This document shows, piece by piece, positions 55,838 through 64,000 of a stretch of 64,000 nt of DNA (position 1 is its first letter; each line of letters starts with the position of its first letter). The notes beneath the pieces are model-generated. The model did no database searches and was not told the origin of the DNA. It was given only the letters and a program-made list of their open reading frames with translations. A program made the position numbers and the translations under genes. This DNA comes from Planctomycetota bacterium (GTDB lineage: Bacteria; Planctomycetota; UBA1135; GCA-002686595): assembly GCA_016709875.1 (NCBI GenBank), contig JADJLZ010000007.1, positions 186,001-250,000 on the forward strand. The letters are read 5' to 3'.

Positions 55838-55885
55838 GGGGGGCGGAGAGTCTAGCGGCAGGCCTCCCGGGAGCGCCAGTGCGGG

Positions 55886-57505
55886 CTACTTCTTCAGGAT
55901 CCGCTCCAGGATCTCGCGCACGGCCGGCGAGCCCTCCTTGGAGAGCCAATTCTGGACTCCGCTGCGCTCCTCCGGGCTGAGGGAGCGCTCCTCGAGCACT
56001 TTGGCGATCTCGCGGCGTGTCAGGCAGTCACCCGCCAGGTGGTCGATCAGGCCGAGGAGCTCTGCGGTCGGTCGGGGGCGGAAGCGCTCGGCCAGGGTCT
56101 CGACCGTGCTCCCGACGTAGCCCAAGCCCTCGAGGATCGTCTGCGTCTGGGCCGAGATCGGTCCGACTCCCCCGCCGAGGCCCTCGCGCAGTCGGCGCGG
56201 GACGAGCTGGCTGAGCTCGCTCGCACGCGCGGACTGCAGGCCGGCGAGATCGTGGCGCGCCTCCGGGTCAGCGCGCAAGTCGTAGAGCTGGTTCGCGAGG
56301 TTGAAATCGCACTGGCCGGTCGAGCTCGCGAGGATCAGCTGGAACGAGTCCTGGTCGATCACCGAGTCGTTGTAGCGCGAGTGCGAGAAGACCGCGGGGC
56401 GCAGCGCGGCCTTGTCGGAGGGATCGACGAGCAGCGGCACGAGGCTCTGGCCCTGGTGCTGCGCGAGGTGCGCGATCCCGACCAGCTCCAGCAGCGTCGG
56501 CGCGATGTCGACGTTCTCGACCCAGCCCGCGACGCGCCCGGGCGCGAGACCGGGTGCGTGCACGATCAGCGGCACGTGGATCAGCTCGGTGTTGACCTGG
56601 CTGCCGTGCGTCATCTGCAGCGTGTTGAAGAGCGTCGCCGGCTCGCCGTTGTCGGCGGCCTTCTTGCGCGTGCCGCTGAAGAACTGTTCGCGCGTGAAGA
56701 GCCCCTCGCCGTGATCGGCGCACAGCACGAGCAGCGTGTCGTCGAAGGTCCCCAGTTTGCGCAACTCGTCGAGGATCTCACCGATGCGGTGGTCCTCGTA
56801 GTGCACGTCGTCGTCGTAGGAACCGTCCTCCTCCTGCATGCGTGCGAGGCTCGCCTCGCGGTCGGTGAGCTTCAGGCGCTGCGAGAGCTCGTCGTAGTAG
56901 GCCATGCGCTGCGCGCCGAAGGGCTCGTGCGCATCGCGGTACTTGCGCCAGTCCCCTTCGGGCTGCGGGCGGTAGGCGTAGCCCTCGTCGTGCACCTCGT
57001 TCAGGTGGATCCATGCGAAGCTCTGCTCATCCTTGTGCGCGCGCAGCCACTCGAGGATCGGCGTGTTCGGCTGGTAGGGCTTGAGCTCGCCCTCGAAGGT
57101 CCCACAGCCACGGTCGAAGCCGTGCTCGTGGTTCAGGATGTCGTTGCAGACGAAACCCGCGGTCACCCAGCCGGCCTTCTGGAAGCACTCGGCCAGCGTC
57201 TGCTTGTCGGGCGGGATCGTGAGCAGCTCCTGCGCGACGTAGCAGCCCGACATCAGCGAGACCATGCTGGGCGAGGTCCACGAGGCCTGCGCGGCGCAGC
57301 GCTCGAAGACGACCGACTGCTTCGCCAGCGCATCGATCGCGGGCGTCAGCGGTCGCGTTTCGCCGTACGGCCCCAGTCGATCGGCGCGCTGCGTGTCGAT
57401 CGAGAGCACGATCACGTGCTTGACCGGCTTGGGCTGCGGCTTGGAACAGGCCGCGAGCGCGAGGCAGGCGAGGAGTGCGGTCGTGACCCGGCGGCGGGAG
57501 TTCAT
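55886..57505 (-). CDS. Sulfatase/alkaline-phosphatase-fold lipoprotein with Thr in the active-site position
   Basis: A 539-residue predicted lipoprotein (LLACLALAAC, lipobox Cys20). The alkaline-phosphatase-superfamily fold is clear: HVIVLSIDTQRADRLGPYGE (metal Asp37), LVLCADHGEG (metal Asp/His) and an N-terminal metal pattern typical of sulfatases. The catalytic signature, normally C/S-x-P-S-R-x-x-L-x-T-G, reads WTSPSMVSLMSG, so the formylglycine position is Thr77 and the Arg is Met81. A sulfatase needing formylglycine is therefore unlikely; a Thr-nucleophile phosphodiesterase or phosphonate-type hydrolase is an option. A C-terminal ~130-residue extension follows the fold. It starts at the ATG at 57505. 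Confidence 0.88.
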   Translation of the reverse strand: MNSRRRVTTALLACLALAACSKPQPKPVKHVIVLSIDTQRADRLGPYGETRPLTPAIDALAKQSVVFERCAAQASWTSPSMVSLMSGCYVAQELLTIPPDKQTLAECFQKAGWVTAGFVCNDILNHEHGFDRGCGTFEGELKPYQPNTPILEWLRAHKDEQSFAWIHLNEVHDEGYAYRPQPEGDWRKYRDAHEPFGAQRMAYYDELSQRLKLTDREASLARMQEEDGSYDDDVHYEDHRIGEILDELRKLGTFDDTLLVLCADHGEGLFTREQFFSGTRKKAADNGEPATLFNTLQMTHGSQVNTELIHVPLIVHAPGLAPGRVAGWVENVDIAPTLLELVGIAHLAQHQGQSLVPLLVDPSDKAALRPAVFSHSRYNDSVIDQDSFQLILASSTGQCDFNLANQLYDLRADPEARHDLAGLQSARASELSQLVPRRLREGLGGGVGPISAQTQTILEGLGYVGSTVETLAERFRPRPTAELLGLIDHLAGDCLTRREIAKVLEERSLSPEERSGVQNWLSKEGSPAVREILERILKK

Positions 57506-57515
57506 CTCCCGAATT

Positions 57516-58802
57516 CTATCTCACTGCGCGGCCATTCCTCGACGCCGGCGTCTGCGTCGCCGCCAGCGCGTTCTTCAGGTCGGCCAGGATGTCGCTCGGG
57601 CTCTCCAGGCCGATCGAGAGGCGCACCGCGCCGCCCGCCTTGCCGTAGGAGCTGTGCGTCATGCTCGCGGGCAGTTCGATCAGCGTCTTCGTGTGTCCCA
57701 GGCTGACCGCCAGCGTGATCGAGTAGGCCGAGCTCGCGATCTCGTCCACGAAGCGCTCGGCCTCGACCCGTTTCGGGTCGAGTTCGAAGTAGATCATGTT
57801 GCCCGGCGCGAAATCGCCGTCGACGTCGACCAGCTGGCGCTCGGCGAGCTTGCGCTGCGGATAGCTCGCGAGGCCCGGGTACACGACACGCGCGACGGCC
57901 GGCTGCTTCTCGAGCCAGGCCGCGACCTTGCGCGCGGTGTACTGCTGGCGCTTGAGGCGCACCGCGAGCGTCGGCAGGCCGTAGACCAGGATCGCCCAGG
58001 CCGATTTCGCCGAGAGGATCGCGCCGAAGTCCTTGCGGTAGAGCAGCAGCGAGGCCAGCATCGATTTCGGGCAGATCACCGCACCGCCGACCTCGGTGCC
58101 GAAGCCGCCCAGGTTCTTCGTCAGGCTGTGCACCACGACGTCGGCGCCCAGCGCCAGCGGCCGCTGCGCGAAGGGTGTCGCGAAGGTGTTGTCGATCACG
58201 ATCAGGAGCTTGCGCGCGGGCTTGCGCTGCGCGTTGATCGCGTCGGCGAGCTTGCGCAGCGCACCCAGGTCGACGAGCTCGAGCGTCGGATTGACCGGCG
58301 ACTCGCAGTAGAGCACGCGCGTCTTGTCGTTGACCTGCTTCTTGAGCTTCGCGATGTCGTTCAAGTCGATGCGCTGCACACCGAATCCCTGGCGCGGATA
58401 CCAGTGCGTGAAGAGCGAGTGCGTGCAACCGTAGAGCACCGGGTGCGCGATCACCTCGTCGCCCTTCTGCAGGATCGAGCCCAGGATCCCGGAGATCGCC
58501 GCCATGCCCGAGGCGAAGCTGACGCAGGCCTCGCCTTGCTCCATGTCCGCAAGTTCGCCCTCGAGGATCGAGCGCGTCGGCTCGTCGAGCCGGTCGTAGA
58601 TGTAGACCGGCGCCTCGCCCGTGTCCTCGACCAGCTGGCCGAACTCCTGGAACCCGCGCGCGCCGCGCTTGGCGCTGTCGAGCCGGTAGGTGGTGGAGCT
58701 CGAGAGCGGCGGGACGACGTGGTGCGAGAAATCCCACTTCGCCGAGTGCTCGGGGCCGTGGACGAGGCGCGTCGTGAGCTTGTACTGCTGCTTCTTGGAC
58801 AT
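57516..58802 (-). CDS. PLP-dependent trans-sulfuration enzyme (cystathionine gamma-synthase / methionine gamma-lyase family)
   Basis: A 428-residue enzyme of the Cys/Met-metabolism PLP family. Signatures are PPLSSSTTYRL, APVYIYDRLDEPTRSILEGE (the 'Y.R..NPT' segment with the expected Arg), SFASGMAAISGILGSILQKG (PLP loop) and VVHSLTKNLGGFGTEVGGAV with the PLP-binding Lys. The start is the ATG at 58802 (MSKKQQYKLTTRLVHGP); the extra upstream codons are less likely. It is 10 bases from the sulfatase-fold gene. Sequence alone does not separate gamma-synthase, gamma-lyase and O-acetylhomoserine sulfhydrylase activities. Confidence 0.9.
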   Translation of the reverse strand: MSKKQQYKLTTRLVHGPEHSAKWDFSHHVVPPLSSSTTYRLDSAKRGARGFQEFGQLVEDTGEAPVYIYDRLDEPTRSILEGELADMEQGEACVSFASGMAAISGILGSILQKGDEVIAHPVLYGCTHSLFTHWYPRQGFGVQRIDLNDIAKLKKQVNDKTRVLYCESPVNPTLELVDLGALRKLADAINAQRKPARKLLIVIDNTFATPFAQRPLALGADVVVHSLTKNLGGFGTEVGGAVICPKSMLASLLLYRKDFGAILSAKSAWAILVYGLPTLAVRLKRQQYTARKVAAWLEKQPAVARVVYPGLASYPQRKLAERQLVDVDGDFAPGNMIYFELDPKRVEAERFVDEIASSAYSITLAVSLGHTKTLIELPASMTHSSYGKAGGAVRLSIGLESPSDILADLKNALAATQTPASRNGRAVR

Positions 58803-58858
58803 GGTGGGCTGAGGGTAGCCCACCACGCGAGTCCAGCGTCTACGGCAAAGGGCTCAGA

Positions 58859-60328
<1,470 letters not shown>

Positions 60329-60365
60329 GGCGAACCGCCGATGGTAGAGCACGCGAGCGCCGCGC

Positions 60366-61817
60366 TCAATGCAGCGGCTGGCCGCTGCGCAGTTGGAAGT
60401 ACAGCAGCGAGAGCTGGCCGGGAATCGGCAAGAGACGCGGCTCGTAGTCCGACTGGAAGCGCGGGTCGAGGTAGAGCTCCTTCTCCCAGGCGTTGACGTC
60501 CAGGCTCTTCTCGCCGCGCGGGCTGATGCCGTTGCCGAGGATGATCCCGTCGGGCCGCTCTCCGAGCACCCAGTGCGCGTCGTGGCGCTGGTGGCCCTTG
60601 AGTTCGATCGAGAGGTCGGGCGGCACGTCGCGCAGCGCACGGTTCGTGAGACCGAGCATGTCCACCATCTCGAGCTTCGAATACCAGCCGATCGCGCCGA
60701 TGGGCGAGGTCGCGAGTTTCCAGCCGCGGGGGGCGTGCTCGGCCAGCGCCCTGCCGATCGCGATCCAGCGCTGCTCGTAGAAGCGCTGGCTGTCGCGCAG
60801 CTCCCCCAGCCGCGCGATCGGCCACAACTGCAGCAGCAAGATCGCGATCCACAACAAGCGCACGCGACGGCGCGCGCCCGCCTCGAAGCGCGCCAGCGCA
60901 TCCGCGCACAGCATCAGCACCAGCGGCAGGATCGGCACGAGGAAGCGCGCGAGGAACATGTAGTCCCCGCCCACCCACACGACACCCGCCGTCACCGCCA
61001 GCGCGCCGGCGAGCGCCGTGCGCGCGACGCGCGCCTGCGGGCGCACGACCAAGAGCAGCAGCAGCAGCGCGCCGATCCCGCAGTCGAGCGTCGCGCGCCC
61101 CAGGTACGCGAAGCCGAAGGAGAGCTCCGCGCCCAGCGGCAGCTGCTTCACGTAGTAGGTGTTCGGCAGCCACTCGCCGAAGGTCTCGTGCCGGATCCAG
61201 AACCAGCACAGCGGCAGCGCCAGCGCGACCAGCGTGGCCAGCACGCGCCGCGCGCCGAGGGCGTGGAACAAGAGCAGCACGAGCAGCTCGGGCCGCAGGA
61301 GCGTCGCGGCGCCGAGCACGAGGCCGGCCAGGTTGCGCCGCTCGCGCGCGAGTAGCACGTACCAGCCCGCGACGAGTGCCGCGGCGAGCGCCGTGCCGAG
61401 CCCCTGCGCCGCGTGGTAGCCGAGCGCCACGCACAGCGCGATCGAGAGCGCGCACCAGAAATCGCTCTCGGCGCGCGCGCGCCCGCGCGCGGCGAGCGCG
61501 ATCCAGGCCGAGCCGAGCGTGCTCGCAAGACCCGTGAACGCGACCAGCGCGAGCGGCGCGATCGAGAGTTTCAGCGCCAGCGCGCACAGCACCAGCCACA
61601 GCGGACAGGTGAAGCCCTCGACTTCCTCGCCGTAGGGGCTGAAGGAGAGCCCGCCCGTCCCGAGCTGATTGCGCGCGTAGCGCCAGACGATGTACTCGTC
61701 GTCGCAGGGCCCGCTGTCGCGCAGCAGCAGCCAGATCCCGAGCGCGCACAGCGCGGCGACGATCCAGGCCAGGTGGCCCGGCCCGCGTGACGCCGGACGC
61801 TCGCTCGCGCTGTGCAT
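60366..61817 (-). CDS. Polytopic membrane protein, glycosyltransferase-like (ArnT/AftB-type)
   Basis: A protein of about 483 residues with roughly ten hydrophobic helices. The first loop contains RDSGPCDDEYIVWRYARNQL, matching the acidic D-D-x-Y-I/F pattern of GT-C membrane glycosyltransferases that use lipid-linked sugars. LPNTYYVKQ is a recurring motif of such proteins. The C-terminal ~100 residues are outside the membrane. The start is uncertain: ATG at 61817 follows the upstream stop by one base, while ATG at 61832 would overlap it. It forms a pair with the related gene upstream. The substrate is unknown. Confidence 0.75.
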   Translation of the reverse strand: MHSASERPASRGPGHLAWIVAALCALGIWLLLRDSGPCDDEYIVWRYARNQLGTGGLSFSPYGEEVEGFTCPLWLVLCALALKLSIAPLALVAFTGLASTLGSAWIALAARGRARAESDFWCALSIALCVALGYHAAQGLGTALAAALVAGWYVLLARERRNLAGLVLGAATLLRPELLVLLLFHALGARRVLATLVALALPLCWFWIRHETFGEWLPNTYYVKQLPLGAELSFGFAYLGRATLDCGIGALLLLLLVVRPQARVARTALAGALAVTAGVVWVGGDYMFLARFLVPILPLVLMLCADALARFEAGARRRVRLLWIAILLLQLWPIARLGELRDSQRFYEQRWIAIGRALAEHAPRGWKLATSPIGAIGWYSKLEMVDMLGLTNRALRDVPPDLSIELKGHQRHDAHWVLGERPDGIILGNGISPRGEKSLDVNAWEKELYLDPRFQSDYEPRLLPIPGQLSLLYFQLRSGQPLH

Positions 61818-61818
61818 C

Positions 61819-63264
61819 TCAGCGCCGAGCATACCAGTAGCGCGGCCGGCGCGGCGCGCCCGTGACCGGCACGAGCGTGCGCGCCTCGGGGTACTCGATC
61901 TGGGTGCGCGTGTAGTTGCGCGCGAGCGCGGGCAAATCCGCGCTCCAGTCCTCTTCGAGCACGATCACCGCGAAGCGCTTGTCCTCGAGCGCGCGGCCGC
62001 GGTCGTCGGAAACCAGCTGCGCGCGATCGTGGTCGGTCGAGTTGAAGAGGTCGACGAGCGACATGCCGTGCGCGAAGCTCTCCTTGCCCGCGAGCTCGGC
62101 GAGATAGCCGTGGTCGGGTACCCAGACCTCGCCCTCGACCTCGCGCAGCCGCTCGACGAGCAGTTCCCCCGCCGCGACGTCCGCGCGGGTCGGGAGCTGC
62201 ACACGCGGGTCGTAGCGCAGCAGCCACAGCTGCAGCAGCGCCAGCACGCTGGCCAGGACGGGCACGGGCCCGGCCGCCGCGAGCAGGCTCGCCAGCGCAG
62301 GACCGAAGACCAGCGCCGCGGCGAGCGCCGCGGGCATGAGCGCGTTGTCGTAGCCGCCGACATGCACGCGCGAGAGCCACGCGGCGAGCACGAGCCCCGC
62401 GAGTGCGAAGGCGTGCACCGGCGCACGCTTGCCCTCCGGCCGCGGCGGATGGACGCCCACGAAGTGCGCCAGCACGCTGAGCGCGAGCACCGGCGCGAGC
62501 GCGCCGCACAGCTCGAGCCAGAAGCCCAGGATGCGCTCGCGCTCCCAGGCGTGGCCGCGCAAGAGGTCGAAGACGTACCAGCCGTACCAGCCGTCGCTCT
62601 GGCGATCCGCGAGCCAGGTGCCCGCCAGGAGCGGCAGCCCCAGCGCGAGCACGAACACCAGCGCCGCCCGAGCGTCGCGCCAGGCGAGCGCGAGGAACAC
62701 GCAGCCGGCGGGCACGAGTGCCGTCTGCTTGGCAAGGAAGGCGCCGAAGAAGATCGTCCCCGCGCACGCGGCGCCGACCAGGCTCGGCCGCAGCTCCAGG
62801 ACCTCGAGTGCCGCGAGCACGAGCACGAGCCAGAGCGAATCGACGCGCGCGACGTCGAACCAGGCGCCGCACAGCCGATAGGAGGCCGCGAAGAGCCCCA
62901 TCGCGAACCAACCGGCGAAGCGGCTGCCGCCGTTGCGCGCCGCGCTGCGGAAGACGAGGAAGAAGCACAGCGCGCTCGCGAGCAGCGAGACCAGGCGCAG
63001 CGCCAGAAATCCCTCGCCGAAGAGCCTCGTGCTCGCCGCCCCGAGCCAGACGAACAGCGGCGTGTACGGGAAGGCCATGTAGTCGAAGCTCGGTTCGGCG
63101 TAGAGCGCCTCCCCGTCGAGCACGCGCCCGACCTCGCGCAACATCCCCCCCTCCTGCCACTCGAGCTCGAAGGGGTGCACGCAGCGCATCAGCGCCAGCG
63201 CGACGTACAGGAACAGCGCCAGCGCGCACAGGCCTGCAAGAAGGGAGCGGAGGCGTCGGGCCAT
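61819..63264 (-). CDS. Polytopic membrane protein, glycosyltransferase-39/PMT-like
   Basis: A 481-residue integral membrane protein with about ten helices. HPFELEWQEGGMLREVGRVL in the first loop carries the acidic residues typical of GT-C/PMT-like enzymes, and FDYMAFPYTPLFVWLGAAS continues the usual 'YPPL~Y~' luminal segment. RVHVGGYDNALMPAALAAAL resembles the 'g...n~~~p..p' tract of ArnT-like proteins. The C-terminal ~140 residues are soluble, with a Glu/Asp-rich region. It starts at the ATG at 63264, divergent from the next sulfatase-fold gene. It probably transfers a sugar or related group at the envelope; substrate unknown. Confidence 0.75.
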   Translation of the reverse strand: MARRLRSLLAGLCALALFLYVALALMRCVHPFELEWQEGGMLREVGRVLDGEALYAEPSFDYMAFPYTPLFVWLGAASTRLFGEGFLALRLVSLLASALCFFLVFRSAARNGGSRFAGWFAMGLFAASYRLCGAWFDVARVDSLWLVLVLAALEVLELRPSLVGAACAGTIFFGAFLAKQTALVPAGCVFLALAWRDARAALVFVLALGLPLLAGTWLADRQSDGWYGWYVFDLLRGHAWERERILGFWLELCGALAPVLALSVLAHFVGVHPPRPEGKRAPVHAFALAGLVLAAWLSRVHVGGYDNALMPAALAAALVFGPALASLLAAAGPVPVLASVLALLQLWLLRYDPRVQLPTRADVAAGELLVERLREVEGEVWVPDHGYLAELAGKESFAHGMSLVDLFNSTDHDRAQLVSDDRGRALEDKRFAVIVLEEDWSADLPALARNYTRTQIEYPEARTLVPVTGAPRRPRYWYARR

Positions 63265-63339
63265 GGAGGGCGGCGCGATTGTGCGCGACCGGGCGCGCCC
63301 GTTCCATCCTTGCGCATCCGCGGTCTATCATGGCCCGCG

Positions 63340-64000
63340 ATGCACGCACGCGCCGCCGCATGGGTCCTCCTCGCCGCTCTCGCGGCCTGCAACCGTTCCA
63401 CGCCGGTCGAGCCGCGCGCTCCGGGGAAGCCGCCGCCGAACATCCTGGTCGTCGTGCTCGACACGCTGCGGCCCGACCATCTGGGCTGCTACGGCTCCTC
63501 GCGCCCGACCTCGCCGCGCCTGGACTCGCTCGCGCAGCGCTCGTGCCTGTTCGAGAACGCGCAGTCCGCCGCACCGCTGACCGTGGCCTCGCTGCTCTCG
63601 CTCGTCTCCTCGCTCTACCCCGCAGTGCACGGCGTCCAAGGCGAGCTCAACCCCGGCCGCATGAGCGAGCACGTCACCACGCTCGCCGAAGTGCTCGCTG
63701 CGCACGGCTACACCACCGCGGCCTTCACCGAAGGCGGCTACGCCAACCCGCGCTTCGGCCTGGGTCAGGGTTTCCAGACCTTCCCCGCCAGCCCCAACGA
63801 CAGCGATCCCAACGTCTCGAACCTGCTCGGCACGAGCCGCCTCTCGGAGAACCTCGCGCGCACCCAGACCTGGCTGCGCGGCGTGAAGCAGCCCTTCTTC
63901 CTCTTCTTCCACACCTACGAGGTGCACCAGCCCAACTACGCGCGCCAGGACTACATGCGCATGTTCCGGCCGGGCTTCGACGAGGCCGCCGACCACGCGC
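63340..64000 (+). CDS. Sulfatase-fold lipoprotein, partial (runs off the right edge)
   Basis: The first 220 residues of a predicted lipoprotein (MHARAAAWVLLAALAAC, lipobox Cys17). The sulfatase/alkaline-phosphatase fold begins PNILVVVLDTLRPDHLGCYG, with metal Asp41. The active-site segment reads APLTVASLLSLVSSLYP, where a usual sulfatase has C/S-x-P-S-R and T-G; here Thr81 is at the nucleophile position, Ala replaces Pro, and Ser replaces the terminal Gly. TTAAFTEGGYANPRFGLGQG and FFLFFHTYEVHQPN continue the fold. Together with the gene at 55886 it suggests a family of Thr-type hydrolases. The C-terminal half is outside the window. Confidence 0.85.
   Translation, partial: MHARAAAWVLLAALAACNRSTPVEPRAPGKPPPNILVVVLDTLRPDHLGCYGSSRPTSPRLDSLAQRSCLFENAQSAAPLTVASLLSLVSSLYPAVHGVQGELNPGRMSEHVTTLAEVLAAHGYTTAAFTEGGYANPRFGLGQGFQTFPASPNDSDPNVSNLLGTSRLSENLARTQTWLRGVKQPFFLFFHTYEVHQPNYARQDYMRMFRPGFDEAADHA

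Noticed and set aside
55848..55853. TAGACT as a -10 box for the L34-like gene
   Set aside because: It lies 10 bases from the ATG and lacks a -35, so chance is the better explanation.
63326..63331. TATCAT as a -10 box for the last sulfatase-fold gene
   Set aside because: It is only 8 bases from the ATG and has no TTG box at 16-18 bases upstream.

Overview
This is a 64 kb stretch of a very GC-rich bacterial chromosome, packed with genes on both strands. Several traits fit a Gram-negative, probably Planctomycetota-type genome: a type II secretion (secretin/pseudopilin) operon, TatA, several predicted lipoproteins, an ASPIC/UnbV-type FG-GAP protein, sulfatase-fold lipoproteins, a GldG/DUF4340 ABC module and large secreted proteins of unknown function. 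The phylum is an inference from gene content; there is no rRNA in the window. Genes are often stitched together by 4-base GTGA or ATGA stop/start overlaps. GTG and TTG starts are common, and many genes lack a clear Shine-Dalgarno sequence. I see no tRNA, rRNA, CRISPR array, insertion sequence or prophage. Nearly all of the long antisense reading frames are GC-driven shadows.

Layout. 1-7.5 kb: the start of a clamp-loader subunit gene (holB-like) and tmk; divergently DUF167, a divergent purine nucleoside phosphorylase and purN; then, reverse, a secreted protein of unknown function and the repair pair mrfB/mrfA (yprB/yprA). 7.5-12.8 kb: a reverse operon of ABC ATPase, ABC-2 permease, GldG-like protein and DUF4340 protein. 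13-17.5 kb: dnaK and a soluble histidine kinase with a sigma-54 NtrC-type regulator. 17.5-23.2 kb: a TsaC/low-molecular-weight phosphatase fusion, a second copy of the secreted family seen at 2.6 kb, a membrane/spermidine-synthase-like fusion, and a PtsN-like EIIA gene broken by a frameshift. 23.4-31.4 kb: gspD-E-F-G-H-I-J behind a near-consensus sigma-70 promoter. 31.4-41.5 kb (reverse): serS, a large secreted protein, a rhomboid protease, folD, a polyprenyl synthetase, mobA, tatA, an MnmD-like methyltransferase, and sucD/sucC. 41.5-48.8 kb (forward): a two-domain dCTP deaminase, a D-amino-acid-transaminase-like enzyme, a TPR protein, a CRTAC1-like lipoprotein and a HerA-like ATPase. 48.8-64 kb: a 1060-residue lipoprotein, an HtrA-like protease, a small membrane protein, a YgiQ radical-SAM protein, a tiny L34-like protein, two sulfatase-fold lipoproteins with altered active sites (one cut by the window edge), a trans-sulfuration-type PLP enzyme, fumC and two polytopic membrane proteins.

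How it fits together. Much of the window is housekeeping: nucleotide metabolism (tmk, punA, purN, dcd), one-carbon (folD), TCA (sucCD, fumC), translation (serS, tsaC, mnmD, L34-like), chaperone and repair. It is interleaved with export machinery and probable export substrates. The most notable items are the paralogous secreted protein family, the altered active site of the phosphorylase, the MrfAB repair pair, the TsaC-phosphatase fusion, the frameshifted EIIA gene, the minimal type II secretion operon, the unannotated L34-like ORF away from its usual locus, and the HerA-like ATPase with a long coiled-coil tail.
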